From: Oreohelix idahoensis
Lineage: Eukaryota > Mollusca > Gastropoda > Stylommatophora > Oreohelicidae
Length of the DNA: 64,000 nucleotides
Assembly (NCBI GenBank): GCA_024509875.1
Contig: JAMPIV010000305.1
Location: 496,001 to 560,000 of the forward strand
Direction of reading: 5' to 3'
Positions 11,562 to 21,866 of this stretch are shown here, in pieces. The first letter of the stretch is position 1. Each line of letters starts with the position of its first letter. A program made the translations under genes and the position numbers. Under the pieces are notes generated by a model, which was not told where the DNA came from, did not search any database, and saw nothing but the letters and a program-made list of their open reading frames with translations.

Positions 11562-12125
11562 AGTTTTACCGATACGCTTATATACGCATAGCGCGAGCGT
11601 ATCGGAGGGTACTGACGTCACAGCTTAGAACTAGGCCTGAAAAATCTTTCCCGAACAGCGATTTCAGCCGATCTGTGCGTCGACTGAAATTTTGCCTTTC
11701 TCATTCTCAGCATATATAATATCCATATTGTTCCATCTTATCTTGTTTTATACAGTTGATAAATCTCTACCTTCCTATCCATGTAATTTCCCAAACTGTT
11801 ATTTGTTGATTTTAGTATTTAGTACAGAAGTGGGTTTACCAGCTGTTAGCGTAACTGTGGGCAGCCGTAATACGCATATATTCCCGTAAATGATAATTTC
11901 CTACCGTTTCTTCTTTTATACAGTTATACATAATCCTTTCCTGACCACAATGTGAAATCCTTTTCATAATGGTTCCCTTCTGCTTTTATATATCCTTGGC
12001 GATTTCCTCTGTCTGATACACATTTCGCTGATGTGCCGCCATTTTGAAAGCGGTCAATCGATCGTTGACGGGTTTATAAATCTACATGAACACGTTTGCA
12101 ATGACTTGAAACCAATTTTGCGACA
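11562..12125 (-). repeat. element A 3' LTR, outer part (U3 side)
   Basis: Second segment of the left LTR, continuing after the LINE. It matches 26433-27003. It ends ...GCGACA at 12125 on the plus strand, which is the TGTCGC start of the LTR in element orientation. It carries the same CRE, hairpin and TATA box as the 5' LTR (CRE at 11613-11620, TATA at 11577-11584). The LINE sits about 16 bp downstream of this TATA box. Confidence 0.9.
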
Positions 12126-12205
12126 TAGCTCCACCATATTTTAAGCTGGATGAAATCTAGCTTAACTATTGGGTACAAGACAATTGCAAATCGACCATTC
12201 CGAGG

Positions 12206-14473
12206 TCAGTTTTCCTTCCTTCTATCTTGCTCTAACTCTGTGGGATGGCGACTGAGAAAATCCGCACGCCCCTTCTGTTTTCCAGAAATATATTCATCCC
12301 TTACTATCTCTCTTTTTCCCGTTCGGCTTTTCATCCAGGCCCTTACTGCTGGTGAAACGGGGTCGGTAGCTTTCCCTTGAAGTTTACCGCCCTCTTTCCG
12401 TGGATAGTTGGTTGTGGTTTTCCGTAGCAAATCCGTAGGTGTTTGATTTTCGCTACATGATTTGTTCCTTTTTTCCAGCGCATGGGGTTCAGACTGCAAT
12501 TGACCCTGTGTGGGATGTTTCCTTTCCCCTCCAGTGCAAATCTCGGAAGTACCCATGATTGCTGGTTTTCTTGTAGACATTTGATGAAGACTCTTCCGTC
12601 GACTTTCTGAATCTACATGGGTGCACTCTGGACAGGAATTTACATACCGATTAATGTCTTCCGTAATGCCCGGCCAGTAGTACTGGGTGGCTACTCTTTG
12701 TTTTGTGGCACCATTACCCAGGTGTTCACTCAAAGTTGTTATGTGCCCCCAGCCCATAACCTTATTTCTATAGGTGGATGGCACAACAATTTGACCATGA
12801 CTTTTTGTCCCTCTGCCAGCTTTCCTGTGCAAGAGTCCATGTTCCCTAAAGAAATGTCCTTTCCTTGGAGTGTTATGAGTTTTTGACAATTTTCCAAAAC
12901 AAGGCTTCAATGTGCTGTCTGCTTCTTGAGCCCGTTTCATTTCAGTCGAATGAAATTTTAATTTGGTGTCCCTCTCTATGTTCCTGGAGTCAGACCTGGT
13001 CTGGATTGCTGCCATAACCATAGGTTTTACAGGGTCTCCCAAGAAAACATATCTACGCCCCAACATCAGGGGGTAAAAGGGATCATCTATCACAGCTGCA
13101 TTTATCTCCCCTTCCACATAGCGACAACTGACATGAATCTTTGCTATGGGTAAAGTAAGGGGTGATGATCCTTTTAGTGGCCCTTGAATATCTACTGTTT
13201 CTGTGGTGATTTGTTCAGGGCACACCAGAGATGCACACACGACTGCGTCATAGGACAAACCTGTGTCATACATTCCTGTGAGTTCTTTGCCATTCACAGT
13301 CACTATCTCCTGTGTAGGTGGGTGATGGTGGCTATTCTGACTCACAGTCAGTTCCTTCCTATCAGAAGTCCTCACCTGTAGACATGCAGCATGATGAAGG
13401 GGTTTTTTCCTCCCACATTCATCAGTGTTGTGGTTGCTCATCTTACAGAATTTACACCACTTATCTCCCTGTTTATAGGGTTTACTTTCCTGAGTCTGAG
13501 GGTTTTTATCCTTATTATCAAATCTTGGCTTATTTCTGTATGGATGATCCTTCTGGTCAAACTGGGTATTCTGCGGTGGTGGCTTATATCCTTCTACCTG
13601 CTTTCTTTTTGTTCCTACCAATTCAGCTTGAGCTGCTTGGTATCTCTCTGCACATTTCAAAATGTCTTCCAGCCTCTCTGCTCCTTGTTCCATAAGGAAT
13701 TTCCTCATTTCTTGAGGCATGGAATCTTTCACTTGCTCTAACATAACCATTTCTTTCAGATCCTCATAGGTTTTCTGATACTTACCTAAACTACTCCATT
13801 TCAACAAATACGTTTCTAGTCTAGCTGAGAACTGGTTATATGTTTCTCCAGGCAGAGGTTTAGAAGTTCTAAATTTCTTCCTATATGCCTCTGAGTTCTT
13901 TTCATAACGGATGAGTAAGGCTTGCTTTAGTATTTCATAATTTTCCTGATCTTCTTTGGGGAGTTTCAGAAACACATCATATGCAATACCTCTCAATCCC
14001 TGAGATAACTTTAAACTCCATTTTTCCTTTTCCAGTCCATATGTAGAGGCTAACCTTTCATACCTATCTAGGTACGACTCAATTGCGTCCTCCTTTTCAA
14101 TAAATGGATCTAGGTGGAAACTCATGGCTCCATTTGCCATGTTCTGAAAAGAGCTATTCTCAGAATGAGGTGAGCTATTACCATGGGTGCTAGTCCCAGC
14201 CTGAAGTTCAAGTTCAAGCTGTCTCATTTTCAGCTCATGGTCTCTCTCTGCTTGTAACTTCCTTTCTTCTCTCTCAGCCTCTGCTTGTAGCCTCCTTTCT
14301 TCTCTCTCAGCCTCTAATTTCTTGGCTTCTCTCTCTGCTTCTAATTGCTTTGCTTCTCTCTCGGTGTACTTTTCACATTCCGTCGTGACATACCGGATCA
14401 GAGCGTCACCATCCATGCCAAGCTCTTTTCCCACCTGCAGTGTAGCAGACCTAAATTTGACCAAGTCAGCCAT
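12206..14473 (-). CDS. element A gag-protease with truncated pol (fused open frame)
   Basis: This 755-codon ORF starts at an ATG (MADLVKFRSATLQ). Order: glutamate/lysine-rich coiled coil at about 35-95; capsid at about 120-285, ending in helices LKEMVMLEQVKDSMPQEMRK that resemble SCAN; zinc knuckle CKFCKMSNHNTDEC near 340; aspartic protease motif YDTGLSYDAVV near 405; integrase zinc-binding domain with ...SEHLG, YYWPGI and CPEC near 590-630. After CPECTHVD the sequence is no longer recognisable integrase and ends in RADFLSRHP, the C-terminus of RNase H. Reverse transcriptase, the integrase core and most of RNase H are therefore deleted, yet the frame stays open. It could still supply capsid and protease. 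Confidence 0.9.
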   Translation of the reverse strand: MADLVKFRSATLQVGKELGMDGDALIRYVTTECEKYTEREAKQLEAEREAKKLEAEREERRLQAEAEREERKLQAERDHELKMRQLELELQAGTSTHGNSSPHSENSSFQNMANGAMSFHLDPFIEKEDAIESYLDRYERLASTYGLEKEKWSLKLSQGLRGIAYDVFLKLPKEDQENYEILKQALLIRYEKNSEAYRKKFRTSKPLPGETYNQFSARLETYLLKWSSLGKYQKTYEDLKEMVMLEQVKDSMPQEMRKFLMEQGAERLEDILKCAERYQAAQAELVGTKRKQVEGYKPPPQNTQFDQKDHPYRNKPRFDNKDKNPQTQESKPYKQGDKWCKFCKMSNHNTDECGRKKPLHHAACLQVRTSDRKELTVSQNSHHHPPTQEIVTVNGKELTGMYDTGLSYDAVVCASLVCPEQITTETVDIQGPLKGSSPLTLPIAKIHVSCRYVEGEINAAVIDDPFYPLMLGRRYVFLGDPVKPMVMAAIQTRSDSRNIERDTKLKFHSTEMKRAQEADSTLKPCFGKLSKTHNTPRKGHFFREHGLLHRKAGRGTKSHGQIVVPSTYRNKVMGWGHITTLSEHLGNGATKQRVATQYYWPGITEDINRYVNSCPECTHVDSESRRKSLHQMSTRKPAIMGTSEICTGGERKHPTQGQLQSEPHALEKRNKSCSENQTPTDLLRKTTTNYPRKEGGKLQGKATDPVSPAVRAWMKSRTGKREIVRDEYISGKQKGRADFLSRHPTELEQDRRKEN

Positions 14474-14732
14474 GATGTATCTGTAGTCTAGTAGGGTAAG
14501 TGATCTTACTCAAACTAATTTACTACAATATAATTAACTTAGTTAAAATTAAAGTTAATTAAACTGACTTCACCATATATGAAACAGCTTTCTTTATCTG
14601 TACTCAATGGTAATCCTACAAAAAAAAATTTTATATTTTATTCCTACTATGTTTACTCTTTCCAAAAAAATTTACCAAAAAAAAATTTCCTACACAGCAG
14701 AAATAGAAAGTTGGCTCTGGAATTTCAAAGAT
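14474..14732 (-). other. element A leader between PBS and gag
   Basis: AT-rich untranslated leader of about 260 bp upstream of the gag ATG in element orientation. It contains short A homopolymers around 14620-14690 and no ORF. Confidence 0.6.
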
Positions 14733-14750
14733 ATCCCGGACGAGCCCCCA
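14733..14750 (-). promoter_or_regulatory. element A primer-binding site, tRNA-Pro type
   Basis: One base inside the 5' LTR, the minus strand reads TGGGGGCTCGTCCGGGAT. This is the 18-base primer-binding site complementary to the 3' end of tRNA-Pro that is well known from gammaretroviruses such as murine leukaemia virus. It fixes both the minus-strand orientation and the inner LTR edge at 14752. Confidence 0.92.
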
Positions 14751-14751
14751 C

Positions 14752-14862
14752 TGTAGCGGGAGGTTATTTAAAATTATTTATCTATATAGGAATCCAGGTA
14801 TGTCATATGCTACCAGGATAGTATGCCAGTATAGAGTTCTGGTCTTACAAGTAATACCCCAG
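14752..14862 (-). repeat. element A 5' LTR, inner end
   Basis: First 111 bp of the right LTR (TGTAGCGGGAGG...), matching the left LTR from 3068. It is cut by element B after CCCAG (14858-14862); the LTR resumes at 24743 with the duplicated CCCAG. Confidence 0.92.
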
Positions 14863-16205
14863 TGATAAGGGTGGATTTGAGCTGAAATGATAACTTGCCA
14901 CCCCTATCGACACCTGGTATTAAAGTGCAAGATGTAGGTGTCTTCTCTGATTTAGAATGTTTCTGTGTGTGTTGCAGTAGAACAGTTCACAGGGTACACC
15001 ACAGGCAACATGACGTGTAGAGTCATAGAAATGGTAACTTCGCTTTAGTTTTATACCATTTATTGCACGCCACAAAACAGTCATGATATTTATGTCATCA
15101 TCAGCACAGTATAACGAATGCAGCATTCAAAATCATATTAACTGATAGTCATGTAGGATTCAATACTCCATAGTTGTATGGTAAACAGATATCATAAAGT
15201 TCTGGTTCGTGAAGCTTTATAAATAATATATATAACTTCTGCAACAGTGTCAGCTGCAGATCTTCAATGTTCATAGACAATAATAATTATTCCCTTCCTG
15301 ATGCTAGCAGATCAGATGTATACAATAAGTCCGTTTACTGTCTGCACGTGAATAGCATACATGGATTACAGGTCAGCTCGACCTTTATAACCTTCCTAAG
15401 TCTAACCATCTGACTTGGACGTGATCTCTGATATAACGAATCCTGGAACACAGACAATAGTCTTGTTGGTCTAGAGCGACCCATATATATATAACTAGTT
15501 CAGGTATAAAGATACCGGTGACTTAATCCTAGTCAAAGTACCTCTCCATTTTGAATCACACAGGCGAGCAAAAAGGCGACAAAATGACGAACCTCTAGAT
15601 GATAGCATAAAGTTCGATACAAGAGGAATTACCTTATTTCGGAAAATCAACCATGAACATATGCCTCCAGGCAGGCTTGAATAATACTGGGAAATAGTCT
15701 AGTTAGCTAACTAACTCACAAAGACAATGTATTTCCCTCAGAAAATCACAAGACGCAGGTCGCGTCTGCTCGCTACTTAGACCATTTCTAAACTGCCCGA
15801 GCTGGGCGGAACAACAAACGAAAACCAAGTCGAGACATGCGCAGAACGACAATCTCTGAGTCGCCGTTCACAATAAGACGATTCTAAGAACATTCGAGAT
15901 AAAAGTCTTACACAGTCGCGCCTTTTATGGTCATGAACAGAAGCGTTAAGAAAGGTTTCAGACATCTACAACAGTTGACTGATACTACCAAATAAGGAGA
16001 TATGGTCACGCTTCGTTCAAGAAATTATAGACCGAACGTGTCTCTATACAAGAGAAGGCAAACTCCTAAAAAATTGTAGTCTCGATAACTCGGATTATGT
16101 CCCTTTGACTGTAAAAAACATAATACACACTTCAGTCAAAAAATGATCATACATACGAAAAATGATCATACAAACTTTGAAAAAAGTAATTATTTGTGCG
16201 TAACA
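14863..16205 (-). repeat. element B 3' LTR
   Basis: 1343-bp LTR from TGATAAGGGTGG to ...GTGCGTAACA on the plus strand, matching 23398-24742. On the element strand it is preceded by GGGAGGGTGCGG, a likely polypurine tract, at about 16210-16221. Confidence 0.94.
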
Positions 16206-16974
16206 TTACCGCACCCTCCCGGGAAAAAAAAAATGAAACATTTTTTTTTTTAAATCCTGGAGCCGGAAAAAATCTAGGCTCCTAACGCACGTATGATGCG
16301 CGGATATATACCTAACAAATTAGCTCAACGCATGGAGCGACACTGAGATCATATCTCAGATCCTTAGAGAAAAAATTTATCTAAGTATACGCTTATATAT
16401 TCCAGGAAGGTGCCACCAACACACGCCACAATGATGGCAACATCATAATGAAAATCAAATTATTCTCATACCAATATATGAAATTAAATATATTATTATG
16501 ATATCATACAATGTGTTGCAAATAGCGGTGTAATATATTAATATACCGCACTATTTTATTACATTATATAAAGCAACAGTAATTAATAAGTAATACATGT
16601 GTTGATCTTCGTTGACATAAAACATTCAATAGAAGAAGATGTGGACATCATCCGCTCCCAATCTAGGACAGGACTTGATATCCTCAAAGTTCCACAATGG
16701 ACATAATCTCGCAGACTTCAATGATGTGCTGCGAAAATATCAATAACACAAATCTTAAAGACAACTGGTAAATCTCTTAATACAATCCTGAAAATAATTT
16801 ATTTAAATGTGGCCGAGTGATCTTTTGGCCCGTATATCACTAACTAAGCCTTCTTAGATAATTACATGGTACAATGTTATAAATCCCCTCAAAAAAGTGA
16901 GAAAAAAAAATCTACTAACATGTCATTATAACATTGGACTGTATATCAGGAAATATATATATATGACAGAAGAA
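16206..16974 (-). other. element B 3' untranslated region
   Basis: About 770 bp between the pol stop and the 3' LTR. It is AT-rich with A/T homopolymers near 16227-16252. No ORF of useful length is present on either strand, so there is no envelope or accessory gene. Confidence 0.7.
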
Positions 16975-19900
16975 TCATGTGGAATCGTGTGGGCATCTGG
17001 ACAGAATGTCTGCCATTACATTATCCGAACCACGGATAGCTCGAACCGAGAAATGAAATGGTTGAAGAGCTATGGCATAACGAGTGGACCTCGAGCTCTT
17101 CAAGTTTTTGCTCTGAATAGCAGTAAGCGCTTTCTGGTCGGTTTCCACAATGAAATGTGCGCCTAGAAGAAATCTTTGTAACTTCAGAATAGACCATACC
17201 ATAGCCAATAACTCACGGTCTAAAACCGAGTAATTCTTTTCTGCAGCATTTAATTTCCTAGAGATATACATCACCGGATGCAGAGTATCAGAATACTCCT
17301 GCATTAGTGCTGCCCCAATCCCAGTTGACGAGGCGTCACTTCGAAGAACAAAAGTCTTCTCAATAGTAGGTAACCTAAGAATAGGTGGAGATGAAAATAG
17401 GGCTTTAACCTGGTCCAATGAGGATTGACATTCTTTAGACCAGCGGATCAGATTAGGCGACCCTTTCTTCAATAAAGTAGAAAGCGGTGCCATAATGGAG
17501 GACAGATTCGGAATGAATCGTCCGTAGAATTGGATCAAACCTAATAGACTCCTTACTTGTTTCTTCGTCTTAGGGACCGAAATGTTAAGTATTTTTGAAA
17601 CATTGTGGTCCTCTGTCTTTAAAAGACCATGACCAACACGATGACCTAGGAAAGAAATCTCACTAAATCCTATAAAGGCTTTAGAGGGTTTTGCAGTCAA
17701 GTTATACTCGCGAAGAGTAGACAGTAATTCGTATAAACCCAAATAGTGATCTTCCCAGGAATCACTGAATAGACAGATATCATCTAGGTATGCTATGACA
17801 TCTGTACGATATGCGAGAATTCGCCGCATCATGCGTACGAATGTAGCAGGGGCGTTCATAAGACCAAAAGGCATGAAATTCCATTGGAATAAACCCCTAG
17901 GTGTAGAAAAAGCTGTAAAAGGTTTGGCACGTTCAGTTAGCGGGACTTGCCAATAACCTTTAGACAAATCTAGTTTGGTAAAGAATCTAGAATTAGAAAG
18001 TTTATTGAGTAGCTCTTCTAATGAAGGCATAGGTTCAGCATCGAACTTCGTAACTTGGTTCAATTTGCGATAATCTACGCAAATGCGAATGTTATTATCC
18101 TTCTTTCGAACAATAACCATAGACGAAGAGTATGCTGAAGTGGATGGTTCAATGATTTCCAAACGTATCATTTCATCCAATTCTTTTTCGACTTGAGACT
18201 GGAAATGGATAGGTATTGGATAGGGTCTGACTCTGATAGGATTATGATCAGTTAGCACAATGTCATGTTCAATGACATGTGTGTGTCCCGGGATGTCTGT
18301 AAGAACATCCTGAAATGTTTGCAACATCGAAGAAACTTGTCGATGTTCCTCAGCGGAAAGATTTGGAGAAACGGTCACGTTTTTCCAAGATTCCGTAGAA
18401 TAAAGTGGGACCATAGAAAGAGGAAGATTGACATCAGAAAAAGTAGTTTCCTCATCCTGTATAACTGACAGAGATGAGTACTGACCATGAGGTACTTGAG
18501 AATTGTCCGTTGCCTGGAAAATAGGCTGCAAATAGTCAGGTCTTTCATAAAATTCCGTGAGCATATTTATGTGGAAAGTTTTATGCTTTCCATCAATATC
18601 GACAACATAGTCGACATCAGAAATTTTGGAGACTATTGCATATGGACCTTTCCATGCAATTAGAAGTCTGTTCTCCCTTGAAGGAAGTAGAACGAGAGCT
18701 TTGTCACCTGGACAAAGTTGTCGTAGACATCTATTCTTATTTGCAAACTGCCTTGCCTTTTCTTTAGCAAATTCGGAAGACGAAGTTGCTAGTTTGCATG
18801 CCTCGATGATCTTTTGCCTAAGAGCAATGACGTACTCATAAGAAGATTGAGTCTCATCGCTAATATTATCGGCAGTGATTAGATCGTGAAGTAAAGACAT
18901 AGGGCCGCGCGGTTGCGCGCCAAAGACAAGTTCAAAAGGGGAAAACCCCGTATGTTCATTGGGGACCTCTCTATACGCAAAGAGAGCCGCGGGTAAGACC
19001 CTGTCCCAATCCTGAGGATGATCCTCAGTTATTTTACCAAGTAAAGTTTTCAGAGTCCTATTTAAACGTTCGACCAACCCATTAGACATTGGGTGATAGA
19101 TACTGCTGAGAGACCTTTTAATGTGTAGCATAGACATTACCTGTGACATAGTGTCTGATATAAGTTGAGTGCCATGGTCTGACAATATTTCTCCGGGAAA
19201 ACCCAAGCGAGAAAATATCAGCCAAAGAGCGTCTGCGATATCAGCAGTTGAGATGCTCTTGAGAGGTATTGCCTCTGGCCAACGTGTGCACATATCGACA
19301 CATGTAAGGATAAATTGATGTCCTCTAGCCGACTTAATTCTAAAAGGACCGATAATATCTATTGCCATTTTTTGAAAAGGGCGAATAGGAATGTCAGCAG
19401 CCTGGATAGGCGCAGCATGTCGTGGTCCTTTAGATTTGACCTCCTGACATACTTTGCAAGAGCGACAGTACATTCGTATGTCCTTGCTCACAAATGGCCA
19501 AAAGAAAGCCGCAAGAACCCTCGACTTTGTACGGGAAAAACCCATATGTCCAGCACATTGCGAGTCATGAGCATGTTGCAATATTTGCAATCTCATGCTC
19601 TTAGGCACAAGAATTTGTGAATGAGTGGACGTAGTCGAGTCTTGTACCATACGTACAAGTACGCCGTTCTTCATAGAAATCCAAGATTTTCTATTAGTAT
19701 TTTGATTAGGATCACCTTTTTTTGCTAGAATGAAGAATTTTTGTAAAGAAGGATCTTCTTCTTGCAATTTGATAAATGAGTCACGTGTAATAGTCAAGTG
19801 ACTATCTTGGTCATTTACTTCATCATTATTAGTTAATGAAGTTTGAGGTGGATCCAGAGCATGTGCTCTTGTGACCACCGCATTGGTAGCTTCAATGTTT

Positions 19901-21355
19901 TGCTCTTCCCAAACAGCAATCTGCTGTGGGGTACATTCCCTAACTCCGTGAATACGACCAATAATAAGGTCCGCAATAGGGTTTGGAAGTAGACACGCGT
20001 GGACCTCTCCCGTGAAGAAAGGAGTAGCAATGTGTATTATAGCAGTAGGATACTTTTCCAACGTGCCACCAAATGTGACACATTTGATGACCTTTCCTGT
20101 AGCACAGGATGGATCTACAAGAGATTGCCTAACGCCGACAGTAGTACATCCAGAATCAAACAACACTGAGACTGGATTACTATTTACGAGCCCCTTATGT
20201 AATATAAGAGAACCTCTCCCATCATGAGCAACATTAGCAGGAAGAGCGGGCAAAGGATGACCACAGCTTAGAGTACTAACGGTTTTCGGATCAAATAAAG
20301 TACTGCATTGGATACATTTATTTGCCCTACCAAAATCAAAAGATGAGCATCCGATAGCATTATGGTCTTTATCATTATTAACCTGTTTATCTGCTCCCTG
20401 AGATTCTTGTTGAACAGAGTTTGTCTGTTGATATCTTTTTCTCTTATGTTGCGATCTACCGCGACCATTATTGCCTCTGCAATTATCATTAAAGTCCCTA
20501 CTGTAATTTTTATCCTGGTTTGAGTTCCAGCTTCCATAACTGTCATTACCATCTCTATGCTGTTGAGAACCTCTATTATCTTGGTATTGAGGTCTCTGCA
20601 AAAAATATTTTCCTCTATACCGATTACCTTTGTGAAAATTTCTAAAGTTAACCGGAGTAGAATAACGTGTAGTATTAGGTTGTCTCCAATTCTGGGAAGA
20701 AGAATCACCCTGGAATTGATTACTATGGTTCTGGGCATAATTACGGTTACTCTTTTTATTGAAATTTTGCTGGCTACCCTGAAATTTACGCATAAAATTT
20801 GGGCCATAAGGTGCTGCCGAAGCAACTGGCAGACCTTCTTTTACCTTAGAGTTGCTAATGGTTATGTGCGGATGCGCAGTAACATACTGGCTACAGTATT
20901 CTTCCATTTCTTTTATGTTTTTAGGCTTACGCTCATGAAGAAAAGAAAGAAAAGCTTCATTAACAGAAGACATAACCTTGTCTCTAAGTAGTAAGTCCAT
21001 AAGAGCTTCAAATGTACTTTCTGTCTTAGACAACTCAACCCATCGTAAAAAAGTAAGACGGATGCCTGAGATGAATTCAGAGAATTCAACTCCAGTTTCT
21101 GGTAACATGTTTTTAAATTTAAGACGATATCCGTCCTCGTTAAGTTGGTACTTCTTTAACAATGCCGCCCTGACAACCTCATAGTTGTTTTTGTCAGGCA
21201 CATCTACCATACTCAACAAAGTCAAAGCATCACCTCTAAGTATCTTGGACAGATGATAAACATATAATGTTTTATCTATATTATGCACCTTACATGCACT
21301 TTCAAATCTATCTAGATAAAATGTTATATCATCAATTGAAGCATTGAATGCTGGT
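16975..21355 (-). CDS. element B gag-pol (capsid, protease, integrase, RT, RNase H)
   Basis: Single open frame of 1437 codons from 21288 (GTG), reading upstream to a frameshift near 21350. Approximate order: capsid at 1-140; Asn/Arg/Gln-rich basic linker at 150-320 with CIQC and CGHP in place of a normal zinc knuckle; protease LFDSGCTTVGV near 385; integrase HHCC with HAHDSQCAGHMG and CRSCKVC at 575-625; integrase core AIDIIGPF, LSDHGTQ, NGLVERLNRTL (D,D,E); GPY/F module WKGPYAIVSK near 880; RT with LDLSKGYWQVPL and YLDDICLF at 980-1180; RNase H RSDASSTGIGAAL, DRELLAMVW and TDQKAL at 1310-1430. Integrase before RT is the copia-like order of Gmr1-group gypsy elements. All catalytic residues are present. 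Confidence 0.95.
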
Positions 21356-21437
21356 AATTAAGCTTGAAATCAACAGCATTAGACTTATTAGCAGATGATA
21401 CCTTATTAGCATCATTAGCATTACTAGATAACTTCAA

Positions 21438-21866
21438 CTATTCTAACTCCAAAGCTAAGAGTTTTTCTTCATGTTCCATTTTTGCTTTTCTCTCATCAGC
21501 TTCTCTTTGTAACCTTCTTTCTTCAGCCTCAGCCTGTAACTTTCTTTCTTCAGCCTCAGCCTGTTTTTCTAATCTTTTATTTTCAGCCTCTATTTCAAGT
21601 CTCTTATTTTCAGCTTCTTTTTGAAGTCTCTTATTTTCAGCTTCTCTTTTTTGTTTTTCCATTTCCATTTGTAATCTTTTTTCATCTACCTGCATCTGCA
21701 GTTTTAAATTTTCAGCATCTATTCTCTTTTGTTCAGTTTGTTCTTTCATTTTCTTTTCTTCCGACTTCAATGCCTTGGCATATTGAACAGTCGCAAATTC
21801 TTCTAATTTATCACCTGTCTTCCCAAGGGCTTTACCCTGCTCAATAAAGTACTCAAATGTAGACAT
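21438..21866 (-). CDS. element B gag N-terminus (coiled coil)
   Basis: 142 codons from ATG (MSTFEYFIEQGKALG) to a TAG at 21438-21440. From about residue 35 it is a long charged coiled coil of repeated Glu/Lys/Arg/Ala heptads (KRLQKEAENKRLEIEAENK). The next frame continues across the stop toward the capsid: after the TAG and a frameshift near 21350 the protein runs into the long gag-pol frame. The equivalent coiled coil opens the gag of elements A and C, so these are parts of one ancestral gag. Whether the stop is decay or a recoding site cannot be told from one copy. Confidence 0.85.
   Translation of the reverse strand: MSTFEYFIEQGKALGKTGDKLEEFATVQYAKALKSEEKKMKEQTEQKRIDAENLKLQMQVDEKRLQMEMEKQKREAENKRLQKEAENKRLEIEAENKRLEKQAEAEERKLQAEAEERRLQREADERKAKMEHEEKLLALELE

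Noticed and set aside
14920..15126. Two near-identical 62- to 68-codon ORF pairs (14920-15126 with 23455-23661, 15777-15965 with 24312-24500)
   Set aside because: They are the same positions in the two LTRs of element B and have no coding features; not duplicated genes.
16206..16974. Envelope gene in element B
   Set aside because: No ORF of adequate length in the space between pol and the 3' LTR.
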